A stretch of 64,000 bases of DNA from Punica granatum (taxonomy: Eukaryota; Streptophyta; Magnoliopsida; Myrtales; Lythraceae), in contig NC_045132.1 in the NCBI RefSeq assembly GCF_007655135.1, forward strand, positions 15,376,001 to 15,440,000. Reading direction: 5' to 3'. The translations under genes and the position numbers were made by a program. The notes beneath the pieces were generated by a model. It saw only the letters and a list, made by a program, of their open reading frames with translations, was not told the DNA's origin and searched no databases. Below are positions 22,742-34,861 of the stretch, one piece after another (position 1 is the stretch's first letter; each line of letters opens with the position of its first letter).

Positions 22742-23719
22742 CTCTCACTTAGGGGTGGCAATTCATGTCGTGTCGTGTTTATAAGTATCGTGTCTAAACG
22801 GGTTCGTGTCATCGAAGTCATAACCCGTACACGATACAATTATTAAACGGGTCAGGTTTTGGAAACTCGTACACGACACGTTTAAACCCATTTATTGAAA
22901 CGTGTCATAATAGGTACACGTATACACGACACGATTAACCATTATTCGGACACGTTAACACAACTTATTTATCCGATCAACCCGGTTACTCGGACACGTT
23001 AACACGACTTGTTTATCCAATCAACTTGTTTACCCAGACACGTTAACACGAAGATTGAGATGGAGGGGAGGGGGATGTGGACGGGGAAGAGGCAGGAGCT
23101 GCATCCGAGGGAGGCGGCGACGGCAAGGATGAGATTGAGTCGTGAGGCGCATTGGCAGGAGCGGGAGCTGGTGAAGCGGTGGGCTTCGAAGGGAAGATGG
23201 TGGGAGTGGAGTCGGCGGTGAGCTCGAGAGCAGGGGAGGGCGAGATATGAGGCGGATCTGTGGACAATGCGAGGTACACGGAGAGGAGAGTAATGAGAGC
23301 GAAGAAGCAAAACTTCGCCATTGATGGAAGAGAAGAAGGAAATCAAATCGCAGATGAGATCTAAGGGAGGGTAGTAGAGAAGTAGAAGTAGAAGTGGAAG
23401 TGCGGTTGTGTTGTGTTGGATTGGGTGAAAGAAACGAAATGAAATTAGGTTAGGGACTTAGGAAGTTAGGGTTACATAATGATATTTTAATAAATCCATA
23501 TACATAAACGAGTTATACGATTACAGTAATACGATTAAACACGTATAAATAAACAGGTTTAATCGTGTATAATCGGGTTACACGGGTTCAACCCGGTAAG
23601 ACACGCTTATTAACCGTGTTTAAACGGGTTGAACATGTTTAGACCGATTATCAAAAAATGTCCAACTCGAACCCGTTTAACTCCGTGTCGTCTGAAATAT
23701 TGTCAGCCCTACTCCCACT
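22742..23719. mobile_element. hAT-like element carrying an AGP-like host fragment (copy 1)
   Basis: The element (22,750-23,711, 962 bp) begins TAGGGGTGGCAATTC and ends with the complement of TAGGGCTGACAATATT. Flanks are CTCTCACT (22,742-22,749) and CTCCCACT (23,712-23,719), a 7-of-8 target duplication. The backbone is built of ACACG/AACGGGT phrases and matches the element at 48,740-49,391 in inverted orientation. A segment of about 360 bp at 23,052-23,411 is absent from that second copy. It carries a CT-rich leader-like sequence and an ORF for a signal peptide plus Pro/Ser/Ala-rich protein. No transposase is encoded. Confidence 0.87.
23043..23321 (-). CDS. Arabinogalactan-protein-like ORF inside hAT element, C-terminus truncated
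   Basis: 92 codons. Residues 1-20 (MAKFCFFALITLLSVYLALS) are a classic secretion signal. The rest is rich in Pro, Ala, Ser and Thr with SP, AP and TP dipeptides (for example ASPAPAPANAP, SLPSPPPSD, SSPSTSPSPPS), the hallmark of classical arabinogalactan proteins. These are hydroxyproline-glycosylated wall or plasma-membrane proteins. The hydrophobic C-terminal GPI-anchor signal usual for the class is missing: the frame ends in SQSSC with a TAA lying in transposon backbone (shared GTTAACACG). A pyrimidine-rich stretch upstream (23,322-23,405) looks like a 5' leader. This reads as a captured 5' part of a host gene rather than a native locus. Whether it is transcribed is unknown. Confidence 0.6.
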   Translation of the reverse strand: MAKFCFFALITLLSVYLALSTDPPHISPSPALELTADSTPTIFPSKPTASPAPAPANAPHDSISSLPSPPPSDAAPASSPSTSPSPPSQSSC

Positions 23720-23930
23720 TGTTATGTTGTCATTGGTGGGAGTTTCAAAAGTCATTCAACCTAAGACAATCTTTGTCCTACGAGGCATCCTTTGGAGCGT
23801 TGCTCTGGCTTTTATTATTGTATATTGATTATATATGATGATTCATAATGAGCATTTATTACTCGTTAAAGATTAGCAAAGAGTAAAATCTACTATCATA
23901 TACACCACCAGAGATTCTACAATTATAACT
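23720..23930. other. Short intergenic spacer
   Basis: Nothing recognised between the hAT element and the next repeat. Confidence 0.5.
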
Positions 23931-24790
23931 AAACTAGGTACATGCTAGAGCGTTGCACACTAGTTTTAAAATTATCTAATGTATGCAATTTTTTGTTATT
24001 TTTAGATAACATATAATACATGCGTGAATTAAGGAACTTTTTTATTTTAAAACTTTTGACATTTATTTGCGATAATAAAATACTAAATGTTACAATTTTA
24101 TCAAGAACAAAATAATAAGAAAATAAAAAATTTAATTTGAGAATTAGCAAAATGAAATTACTGCGTATTACATGCTGTTTTTGAGATTTTATGTGTTTAA
24201 AGAAGCTAATAATTCTAAATAATATAGGAATGAACGATTTCACTGTAACAAATTGAATCATACAAAAGATGAAATTGTGATATATATAATAATGTTGTTT
24301 TGTAATGAAAGGAAAAGATATCCATTAAAATTAAGAAGAATAAAATTGCAATGATAGAAAGAACTGAACTTGATTTATGCAAGATTATTATTGTAAATAC
24401 AACATTGCAAAAAAAAAATATTACAGAAAAATATAAAACATGCGCATGCTATAAATAAAAAAATTATAATAGAAATAATTATCATTTAATTTAAATTTAA
24501 CATATGCAAACTGATCGTGAAAGAAATTGGTCGAGATGAAGTGTAGGGAGAAATAAGAGTAGAAAGAAAGTGTAAAAAAATGTATTTCCCTTGTTCTATT
24601 TATGGATATGTATTACATTAAATTTAGGAAACCATTTCATATTTCAAGAAAAAAAATTTAAGTTATCGAGTGGATTTTTTATATTTAGAAAAGAATCTTT
24701 TATTATATTCCTAAATACAAATAATGTAGATGTATATCTAAAATTCATTGAACCGATACATACAATATCTAGTAAAATTTGTCATTTCAC
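23931..24790. repeat. Unclassified dispersed repeat, copy B
   Basis: Opens CTAGGTACATGCTAGAGCGTTGCA and shows ordered similarity to 17,970-18,595. The same leader style (GCGTTGC next to CTAG) occurs near 7,866 and 34,692. Frames across it are AT-driven. The transposon class is unresolved. Confidence 0.5.
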
Positions 24791-25199
24791 TTAAATTACT
24801 AGAAATATTCATCTTTTTTTAAAATTTATTAGGTTTTTCAGTTGAAGGTCATGCAACGTTGAGCTGAGAGTTTTATAGTTTGGGTTGTGTGGCGCAACTA
24901 CATCTCGGCATCTCGACTTTTATATATTATAATTGATTGATTGATGATTAGTATTTATAAGACCATGTTAAAACTGTCAAATATACTAAATCCTTTTACA
25001 AATAATAATTTCGGGGCAAACATGTGGAAATGTTGTTATAGTTGACAAAACCATAGAGGCTTACACAAATAGAGGACATCGTGAAAATTTTAATATTTAC
25101 AAGGAAAACAATACGCCTAAAACCGGGTTGAATTACCCTTTATCCTGAGTAATAGAAAAGCTAGCTTAAAAAGGATTGACGGAAAGTTAAAATAAAGAA

Positions 25200-26578
25200 G
25201 GCAGGACTACAACGAAAATCCTACAAATTTACAGTGTGTTTGGATTTTAAATTTTTTTTAACTCAACTCAACTCAACTTATCTTCAATTCAACAACACAA
25301 TTATTACTTAATCATTATTTTATCTCAACTATTCATTATTTTTTCATATTTTTTCTCTTAATTCAACAACACAATTATTACTTAATTATTACTTTATCTC
25401 AACTATTCACTACCTTTTCATACTTTTTTCTTATAATTTAGCAATACAATCATTACAAACTAATTAAAACCAAAACTCAACTCAACTCAACTCTAAACCC
25501 AAACACATTCTTAAACTTTTTGAACTTTAGTCGTATAAGTTTTATTTTGAATAGTTCAGTCATATAACATTGCTTCATCAGACACTTTTGATCCTATATG
25601 TAACTGGCTGTTACGGAATTGTTAATGTGGATTTTACATCGTCAAATTTGTCCAACCCGACCATGACTTTTCCATGTGGCAATTTTTTATTAGCATATAA
25701 TTAAAGAAATTAGATAATTAATAAAAATTCCAAAATTAATTTTTTTTTAAAAAAAGACAAGTCCTAGCCCCTTATCAATTTGACTGGTCGACGGAGGTAG
25801 TACCCTCGTCGGCGACCCCTCCTCTTGAGATGTGGTCACTGCTCTTGCTAACCTCATGACAAGGGAGGGTGGTTGGAAGGCAACCACAATCTAGTAACCC
25901 TTTCTCTTTGTTTGAAACCGAAAAGGAAGGAAGGGGGAAATGGATAGGGGCAAGGTGTGTTTGACTAGATTGAAGGTCTCTCCTTTTAGCCAACCCTCCC
26001 TCCCAACGACTTTGGTAGAGGCTCTTGCACCTCCGACAAGGTTGCCGGGAAGAAGGGGTGGACAAAAGGGGAGCCCTAGGGATTTTGTCACCCCCTCTCT
26101 GTCTCTGTCTTTGTCTCTCTTTGTTAGAGAGAGTTGGTGGGACTAGACCTTGGGAGCTCCCCTTTCGTCCACCCCTTCCTCCTGCCAACCTCGCCGGAGG
26201 CTCTTTATGTTTCGAATAAAGAAAGAAGTTAGGAGGGGATCGAGACCAGGCCCACCCCTGGCGACCCCATAACCCTACTAGGGCTGAGGGATCTTATTTT
26301 CATTAAAAAGAAAAAAGAAAATTAATTTTTTGATTTTTTTCATGAATTTTCTAATGTCTTTAATTTTCTAACAAAAAATTGCCACGTGGACAATTAACAT
26401 TCGGCTAACAAATCTAACGGTGTGAAGTCCATATTAGCAACCCTGTAACGACCTGTTATGGATAGGAACAAAAGTGTTTGATGGAGTAAACTTTATAGGA
26501 TTGAAAAATTCGAAGTGAAACTTATAGGCTGAAGTTCAAAAAGATCCAAACTTATAGGATTTACATTGTATTTCTCCC
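25200..26578. mobile_element. MULE-like element with long inverted arms, split by a MITE
   Basis: The left arm (25,200-25,770 without the MITE) and the right arm (about 26,290-26,578) are inverted copies over about 260 bases. The arms share phrases such as TTTTTGAACTT, ATCAGACACTTTTG and CCATGTGGCAATTTTTT. The flanks AAATAAAGA and AAATAAAAA are a candidate 9-bp duplication with one mismatch. The core (25,770-26,280) is GC-richer and also contains short inverted stretches. Its overlapping open frames on both strands look like compositional artefacts. No transposase is present. Confidence 0.65.
25232..25510. mobile_element. Tourist/PIF-Harbinger-like MITE inside a MULE arm
   Basis: Ends CAGTGTGTTTGG and complement of GAATGTGTTTGG, flanked by TTA on both sides (25,229-25,231 and 25,511-25,513), the PIF/Harbinger 3-bp target. 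The interior has AACTCAACTCAACTCAAC near each end and an internal duplication of about 80 bp. A related copy lies at 52,485-52,798. It interrupts the left arm of the surrounding element, whose arm sequence resumes directly after it. Confidence 0.75.
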
Positions 26579-27916
26579 AAATAAAAAGGCTAAAAGTAAA
26601 ATAAAATGAAGGCCGAAAAAACTACAAGTTTCATAATATATTCAATTCATTAGAAGTAGTCGATCATTTATCTTGATATAGTTATTTCGAAGAAATTGAT
26701 TGAGTAGAATTATTGAAACTCCAAGTAGTCTATAGTTTCTTTTTGCTCGAATGATATTAAGGATCCTCATATATTCACAACAAAAATTGAATACAAAAGA
26801 AAATGTCCAAGTGGATATTAGAAGAGTGGAATATAAAAGTTTATCCGCCGAATAACCTATAGTTTTTCCAATCTTTACCAGAAAACTAATTTTTCTTTTT
26901 GAGCATTAAAAGTGTAAAGTTTTTGCCGAATCAGAGTGGACTACTTGAAAAGGTGCAAATGCAAATGCAAATAAATAAATAAATAAACAAAAAATGGATC
27001 ATAACATGAAGCTTATTCTTTGTACCAACTATATTAGAAAATCTTAAATAATCCTATCTCACATTGACATGGCGAGAAAGAACTAATAAGTATTCTTTAA
27101 TGAAGAATAATTATAAGGACAATATTGAGGATATAGATGATATTGACAATATTGTTGATGCGGAGCTGGAGCTTCTAACTATGATGAATGGGCTAACTAT
27201 GAATATGATGCTGAAAATAAACCGATTTTATATCATTCTTCAATTTGAATTAGCAAAAGCAATGTCTCCTTGCATAATATGGATTCGAAACATTCATGAT
27301 TTGGATGTGAATGAGTCGAATTACTTATCCCACACCAATATAATATGGATTCCAAACATTCATAATCTGGATGTGAATGACTCGAATTACTTATCCCACA
27401 CCAAACCATCCAATGTAAAGACAGTTCTTGGTGCTCGTTATCCAGTTACAGAAGTGACTCCATAGGCTTTTGCTTTCGCGTCTCTCTAAAATTGCAGTCA
27501 TTCTTGGTTTATTTAATCATCAGGGACTCCCAAGCACACAAATTCTCTATAAATAAGAAATAGATTATTGAGGGCTCGTTAGAAATCTCACTTATCAAAT
27601 TTCATTGTAGAAGACACAATTTTTTTTGAAGAATTCGCCATGATATATCTGATCCATGCATAATATCATGAAAAATGACAATTATTCAAGTGATTAGCAC
27701 CAATTCCTCTGTTTCATGCAATTCAATTGGTGTTTTTTCATGCCACGTGGTAAGATAGGATTATCTAAAAACTTCTCCAACTCTAGCTTCTTCATGTCCT
27801 TTTTTTTTAAAATAAGTTCTTGTCAACTCTAGATGGACCTTGTAACAATGTCTTCTTATTTATTTATTTCTTTTTTTGGTAATAGTACATAACTTTCATT
27901 CATTCAAAGGTTCAGG
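26579..27916. other. Intergenic; small tandem duplication
   Basis: A 65-bp unit starting ATAATATGGATTC occurs twice in tandem at 27,274-27,338 and 27,339-27,402. It sits in an open frame (27,064-27,465 plus) that I do not recognise. Its acidic and Asn-rich translation, lacking any motif, is probably not a protein. The phrase TAAATAATCCTATCTCAC (27,045) is echoed in inverted form at about 27,755-27,775, possibly the ends of a small element. Confidence 0.35.
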
Positions 27917-28331
27917 GGATATCAAAGTCCAAAACAGAACGGGAAACGGAGATACCCATAGTATTTCTGAGAACAGTCAAACTTAAAAACGAGAGAACAA
28001 AATCATAGATAACTAATGATTCCAAGTGGATCGCACCCTTCTTCGCAAGAGTATCTGTACAACAATTAGCCTGTCAATTCTTGTGGCTGGTTTGAGTCTC
28101 TACGAACTGTCTGCTTAACACCCTGCAGTCATCGATCAATAGGCGTAAGAGCAAATTAGAAGATTCCTTTCCCCATATCCAGTCAAAAAGTAGCAACGGA
28201 ATCCTCTCAATGCCTAGTTCTATTGCCGGCCTCAATTCCTCCTTGATTGCGTAGAGCTCGGCTGCGACACTCGATGTAAATCCTAGATTCAGCTGCGACA
28301 TTGTCTTCTTATTCGTGCCCTTGATTTCCAC
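27917..28331 (-). pseudogene. RNase H-like (RVT_3) exon relic
   Basis: The minus strand begins after a good acceptor (cccatcag) at 28,331 and reads SVAAELYAIKEELRPAIELG, then LLIDDCRVLSRQF, SHKN, a TGA at 28,074-28,076, and QANCCTDTLAKKGA. This is the pattern of the plant RVT_3 RNase H fold found at the end of LINE-type polyproteins and in many short host genes. The TGA sits where this family usually has Arg (S-H-x-x-R-E-A-N), consistent with CGA to TGA. One acidic catalytic position also appears altered (LLLFD). No upstream exon is convincing. Confidence 0.6.
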
Positions 28332-30476
28332 CTGATGGGAAAAACAGAAAATAAATAAATTATGAATGTTCATACAGGAGAGGAATGACTAAAATTTACA
28401 ACGTTACATTTCAACCAATTAGCTTGGACGGTTTTCGAATATACGTTATCGAGTAGAAGCTATTCGATGAAATTCCTCAGATTGAGACCTCCAACGTTGG
28501 AATCGGGTACACGCCATTGTTTATTGAGGAAACTTTGCCCTTTTTCTTTGGAACAAATGCAAGAATAAAGACACCATACCCCTTTCAAATTTAAACATTA
28601 GTAACCAATAATAAGAAAAAAAATAATTAAAAATTGATTTTTTTTTCCAACAAAGAAAGAAAACGGCTTTGGACGACTGAGCCGACTCAATAATGAAAAG
28701 TTAAGCCGAGCCGATCAAGTCAGAGACGGCCGAGTCAAGTTGGGGCCTTTTGCGTTTGGGGATGCTGTCTTTTGCGGTGGAGGTAAGGGTACCCGTCCGC
28801 ACATGTGCAAAAAGGATGCGCTTCAGTGGCCACTAACCAACGGTTCCACCCCCTCCCTAATTTGCCCGTCTTGTATATCTCCATTTCTTTGTCAATCCCA
28901 ACAGGAAAAGACTATCAGATGCTTCTCGAAAGGTGGGACCAAGTCGAGCCACCGCACCCGATCGGAGTCGGTCACGATGAAGAGAATTCATTAAGTATCA
29001 TGTTCTAGGACTGGAGCATGATCTCCCTCGTGCATTTTGATCATTCGCATAGAATAAATATTGATCTTGGGGGCTTCAGATCGCATTTGGTTGAGAGTAA
29101 GTTATATCCGATACTTTGATAATTTTGATGGTATTTGTGACCATAAATTGTTTTACTAGCTGCATTTCAACTTTCCTGAAATTATTGGTTCTCATGAGAG
29201 TAACATGGGTCGTTGAAAAAAGAAATTCAGAAACAACTTTTTTTAAATATGTAAAATGCATATTTAATTGCGTTAAACTACAAGGGAAGAGGAAAAGAGA
29301 AAGGAAAACAGTCACATAAGAGAACACTAAAAAGATGATTGAACAGAACCCCAAATTACTGTCCAGTAGCCATCAACTTAATCGAATCAATACATTGAAG
29401 CCGTAAGTTTTAACGATTTTAGTTTTTTCTTTTGTAAATGAGAATATATTCTTCAGAGCTAGAAAAGAAGTTTGATAAATGAATGCAGAACCTTTTTTTT
29501 TTCTTTTTCTGAATTGATGATAAGTGCCACTTTACTAAACATTTTAAAAGTTGAAACATTGCCAATTTCGTTAGTTCGGAAAGAAATTTGTCTAGATTTG
29601 CCATTTTATGCTGTTATTGGCAATGGCATGTCGATTGATATGGCATGTCAATTGGTATGTACTATTAGCCATTTCAAGGGGAAGAAAAGAAAATAATAAA
29701 AAGTAAACAAAAGAAAACGAAAGGAAAGAGTGTAATAATGTAATCGGTAGGTTGAGATTACGAGGAGAGATGGACCGACAGAAAGCCTAGGACAAGTCAC
29801 TCCACCTAAAATGTTTGGGTAATTTTTTTTTACATATTATCTTTTTAAATTTTTTAAAATTATTGATTTCGCCCTACTTCGAAAAAGTATGTCTAATAAT
29901 CCTTTTAATAAACCCCATTTATTAAATGATCCTTCAACGTTGTTTAAATTACAATTTATGCTATCATAAATAGAATTTAATAATTAAGAGAATTTTTAAA
30001 TCGACTATTGCGAATATATTAGTAACACTCCCTCATCAAATTTAGCATGCCTGTGATTCAAAGTCCGGCTCCTTCCTTGATTTAGGCCAAAAGGTCTTTT
30101 AATTCATCGAAAAATGTTTCTTATGAGGACCTTCCGGCCTCCGCAGTTGTGGGGCCCTTTGACACACCTTCCCTTCCACCATCCATATTGGTTACGATGG
30201 GGTTGGTTATTGAGAGTCAGTGGCCCCACCCGCACCACCAGAGGCCCTTCGTGACTGACCGGCGATCGCAGCGGCTTCCCCCCCCGGGGTCCATACACGT
30301 GGCGGAGCACCACTTCCGGATGGTACCATATGTATTAATGTATGAGTGTTGATGATTGATGATATTTATCACATTGTCCACATGCAAAAGGAACAAAAGG
30401 CCGTTGGACCAAGCTGATTTGGTTAAGATGGCTTGGCGCCAAAGTCTAGTGAATAAAGTTTCGGTTTTGATTTGAT
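28332..30476. other. Intergenic with a GC-rich patch
   Basis: 28,670-28,950 and 30,110-30,320 are GC-richer than their surroundings. Overlapping frames there share no recognisable family. The remainder is AT-rich. No gene supported. Confidence 0.4.
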
Positions 30477-30550
30477 CAATCGGGTGTAGCTCAATTGATA
30501 ACGCGCTAGTATTTCAAGTATCAAGTGAGGAGTTTGAGTCTCCCTATTTA
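30477..30550 (+). mobile_element. tRNA-derived SINE-like head
   Basis: Reads GGGTGTAGCTCAATTGATAA ... GGAGTTTGAGTCTCC, with tRNA-like A and B box spacing (TAGCTCAATTG, then GAGTTTGAGTC). The acceptor stem does not pair well and there is no mature tRNA 3' end, so it is more likely a SINE head than a tRNA gene. The 3' limit is not defined. Confidence 0.35.
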
Positions 30551-32873
30551 TTGTTGAACCCGATTTGTGCTATTAGTCCTCTGACTATAGACCTGCAGAC
30601 ATGTATTGTTCCTTTAGTACCTAATGGGGTCGCAGTAACGAGTCCATGCTTTCAGATCCTTGTGTAGTTATGGATCAAATCGAATATTATGCGGTGGAGT
30701 TCGGGCTAATATGGTTATACTCTGTGGGGGTTGCTACACCAGTATCCCTTCGACCCCTTTTACCCGTCAAAAAATTTAGACTTTGAATCTTGTAGATGCA
30801 AAAAAAAATCTCAAAAGAAAAAAGTTTTATTTTGTAGTGAATCGAACCCTTTTGAATTTGGAGTAACCAACATGCATTACATTTTCGAGTATCAAGTGGA
30901 GCACTGTAGAAAAATGTCCCGAGTTAGGTCCATCTTCTATTTGGAGCATTGGAGAGTACAAACATGGGAGTTTTCTAGAGCCTTGCCATCCGCGGGTTCA
31001 AGTTGATTTTTTATTTTCAAAAGAAGTAAAAAAAAAAATGAGCCAAATTAGAAATATCATACGCTTGTTCTCAAATAGAGATGTTTGGTATTTGAAGTAT
31101 TGAAATTTTCAAATATTTTACTACTATATTTCATACGTTTAGTATTTTGCAAGTATTAGAAGATTCATAATTAAAACTACGAAATTGGTCTAATGATGGT
31201 ACTTGTTGATAGTTGAAATACTAAAAGTTAAATTACTCTGGTGTTTTTATTGAGACATCCATTATTTTGCAAGTACTTGCATTTGCCGACGTTTATTTCT
31301 AAAAATACTAAATTTATTATAATATGTAAAAGTTGGCAAGTGGAAAAAAAAGGTTTCATACAACCCAAATATAATATCCTCAATCCTAAGCAGAATTGAC
31401 TTTTCAATCCAATTCAATGAACATTTACAATATTTTGTTTGTACCATATTCGACGTACTTTGATTATTCGTCCATATAATACGCATGTAATAATATATAA
31501 TTATATTTATTGAAATATTAAGAAATTTATTGATAATTGAAATGTTTCCCTCGAAATGTGTGACATCTCTCATGTTTAATGTACAAAATGTCCAATAAAT
31601 ACCAAACATGAAATTCATATTTTTCCTTCATCTTTCTACTCATTATAGTTTTCCGACTCACTAACTCCTGTACAATGTCTCCCATATAATTCTGTGTTTA
31701 TTATATTTACTTGGTCAACTATATAATACCGAATATATCTTTTCTTTCTATGTATAGCTCTTTATATGTCATAATGTATTAAGTATTTATTTTCGGTCAT
31801 ACAAAAATTAATAAACAATTCAGCGCAATGTGCAGATATCAACTAATTGATCTAATTTGAAAGCATCAATGCTTGGATGCTAAATTTTATAGTATACTCT
31901 AGTTCATGCAATTAGTATATATATTCATTATGGCGCGATTCTATGGATGTATTTCGATGTCAGGGCCAAATTCCATCCCAATAATACAGGGATATTCAAT
32001 TGACCTGGCCCCTCGTATTGTTAGGCTCATAAGCAGTGACAATTGCAAGTACTAGCCACCACTAGTCTTGGTATCTAGATATTACAAATCGGTCTAATAA
32101 GTTTATTATGTCGTTAATACTTTCAACACTGAAATCTCCAAATATATGGTATTTTAGTTTAAATATTTCTCAATTACAAGAGAATATTAACATTCATAAG
32201 TAATAGTACTTAAATAGTCTAATTTCAGTAACACTTCAAGCATTCGAATGTCCAAATATTTTAGTAGTTTAATTTCATTGTTTAGAGCATGATTAGATCT
32301 CAATTGGTTGGAGATGTGGGCGTCCCTGCCGGCGACCAATCCCTATCTAAGGTATTGCTGGGACGATCACAATCTACCTGCGACCTCAAGGAGGGAGGTG
32401 CTGGCCAGCGAAGATGCCCCCGGCCCTCGATTTAATCGAGAAATATCAACGTTGGGTAGGGAGGTTGGTGGCCCTAGCTCCTCTCTATATAAATTTATAA
32501 GTTTATATTTCATTTATTTATTTATTTAACATATTCAAAAATAGTTTATTACTTTTTGGCTGGAAATATAGACGAAAGACTAAACTGGATATAAGCGGCG
32601 TAACATTAAATATCATACTGATTACAAAAAAAAGCTTTTGGATGAACATAACAAAGTAACAAAGGTTGATGATAAAAAATGTTTTTACTCCTATATTTAC
32701 ATGACGAAATTAGTGTTTTTTTTTTATCACCATGTTATTAATCATATAAGGTGTTCTCCATGAAAATTGAGCCTATCACCTCTTATTCCGTATTGAGAAT
32801 GAGTAATGCTGCACCAACCTTTCTTATATTAAAAGATTAAGATTATCCGTGCAGTTGTTACTTAAGCTTTTTC
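30551..32873. other. AT-rich intergenic
   Basis: A 45-bp direct repeat (CAAATATTTTA.TA core) occurs at about 31,093 and 32,235 at about three-quarters identity. 32,300-32,490 is a GC-richer patch like the cores of the inverted-repeat elements in this window. No gene supported. Confidence 0.4.
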
Positions 32874-33736
32874 GACTATAACACTTTGGTATAAAAATGA
32901 AAAATTGTAACAATTTGGTACACAATTTATTTATTTTTGTAAGAAGTAACTTCAAATCATCAATTATGAACTAAGTTTGTTAACTTTTGATGACATGGCT
33001 CCTGTCAATGTAATGACGTGTCATTTTTACTAATTGAAAAAGAATAATTTCTTGGAAATCTTAAATTAATAAAAATAAATAGAGATACAACAAAAAAAGA
33101 AAAAGAAAAGCAACAATCGAAGAAGGAAGTAGGGGCATCGCTCCCAGCCATCACTCTCGATCGAGATAAGTGAGAACTCTCAAATTTATGGTGGTGGCGC
33201 CCCCTACCCACCTCAACCCCCATCCGCGGTCTTCGATGGGTTGAGGACTTGTCAGCGACCATGGGGTGGTGGTTGATGGGGATGCTTGCATCCCTTCTCC
33301 AATCATATCTTTAATTTCTTTTCTTTTTTTTTTCCTATTTCAGGTGAGATCGGTTGTGATCTCTTGAATTAGAGGTGGAAGCGCTTCGCCGGCCACTCAA
33401 CCCACCGACCGAGGTTGCAATGAGGTTTGAGAACGTAGTTAACCATGGTCAAGGGGCAGGAAGGCCGGATGGGATGCCCTAGGCCCCTTCTCCAATCACT
33501 GAATTTTTTTTTTGTAATTTTGTTTTATTTATTTATATCATTTTATTCGAGTTTTCCTAAAATAATTTTAATTATTAATACGCCAATTTATTATGTTGAC
33601 AACTATTCAAGAGCCACGTCATCAAATGTTAATGGCATTAGTTCAAAATTAACGCTTTGTAATTAATTGTTATAACATACAAAAATTATGTAACAAATTG
33701 TTAAAGTTTTTAGTCTTATACGAAAGTGTTATATCA
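32874..33736. mobile_element. MULE-like inverted-repeat element, no clear TSD
   Basis: Left end CTATAACACTTTGGTATAA and right end (complement) ATATAACACTTTCGTATAA open inverted arms of about 150-200 bases sharing AACAATTTGGTACA, GAACTAA and TTTGATGACATGGCTC blocks. A GC-rich core (33,120-33,290 and 33,340-33,500) separates them. Flanks do not match, so either the limits are slightly off or the duplication has decayed. Confidence 0.55.
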
Positions 33737-34195
33737 GATAAATTTTGCCTGCCAAGCGTGTAATTTACCCGAAAAGTTACCTTTAAATTGGCTTTGGTTG
33801 TTTCTTTACAAAGTGAAAGGCGCACTTGCCAAATCAGAAATTGCAAATTTCGCTTTATTCCTCCTGATTGCCCCTCTAAATTGTAAACATCAAAACTATT
33901 TATCACGATTACTGCGATTGGAAATGTTTTTCAAAACCCCCCCTCCCCCACAAACCAAAATAAAATAGTATATATATATATATATACACACACACAAATA
34001 AAAAATCAAATGATTTGTGCGGATTTCTGATATGTTCCTAGTTATATTTCATTTTCGACGTAGAGAACCAGGGTGAATGACGTAGATAATAAACTAGGAA
34101 ATACAAAGGTTGGGTAGGAAATCACCAACTAAATCGCCAAAAGGCAACACCAGTAAGGCTAGAGATGGATGCTGATACAAATGAGTACCCAACGG
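33737..34195. other. Intergenic with AT/CA microsatellite
   Basis: An AT run and a CA run at 33,967-33,995. No gene. Confidence 0.5.
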
Positions 34196-34367
34196 TAGAT
34201 AAATACCAATACGCGCAATTGGGCTTCCGAATAGTTCGAGTCTTGTGCATAGAGAAAATCTACGCCGGGAGAGTTTTACTTTAAAATGGGCAGATCTGTC
34301 TCGATTGAATTAATCGGAGTCCAATTGGGCCTCTAGATATCATGGTTCACAGCGAAAAGAAAAATAT
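34196..34367 (+). mobile_element. SINE-like repeat fragment
   Basis: A B-box-like GTTCGAGTC at about 34,227 is followed by CGGGAGAGTTTTACTTT, TCTCGATTGAATTAATCGGAG and a short A-rich tail. The block from GAATTAATCGGAG to ATGGTTC is shared with 40,613-40,715. It is an old copy without clear target duplications. Confidence 0.45.
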
Positions 34368-34822
34368 ATTGAGGCAACCAATACGTGCAACAGTTTCTCT
34401 TGCGGATTGTATTAACATTATAGGACATTTTACTAAATAAGAGGAGGAGGATCTAACATTTTAAATAAACATAAATTCATAGCAAAATAGCAGACTTAAT
34501 GTTTTTGGCACCATCTGATCCAAATTAGGAAACCTCCAGCTGCATATTAAACCCGATTCCAATTCTATCTTGCTTAGCATTAAAGGAGCTTTTCCACATT
34601 TTGGTTGAGTTGTATAGTAATATTCATTGTATTATTCTGATTTGTTTTACAATATCGTTGGTAATGAGTTGGTACATATTAATAACTTACTACATATTAG
34701 ACTCGAGCGTTGCGGGAGTTTAGCACATGCTATTCTCTTATGATATAAACAATTTTTCTTATAAATTTTGTCTCTAACAATTATCCTATTTAATGAATTG
34801 GTAAATTTAGTGAATATAGTAC

Positions 34823-34828
<6 letters not shown>

Positions 34829-34861
<33 letters not shown>

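Noticed and set aside
25775..26219. Overlapping frames on both strands in a GC-rich core
   Set aside because: Low-complexity core between inverted arms; no family and no consistent frame.
27064..27465. 133-codon frame
   Set aside because: Contains a 65-bp tandem duplication and no recognisable domain; recorded as repeat only.
30478..30550. Possible tRNA gene
   Set aside because: A- and B-box-like sequences are there, but stems do not pair into a full cloverleaf; kept as a SINE-like head only.
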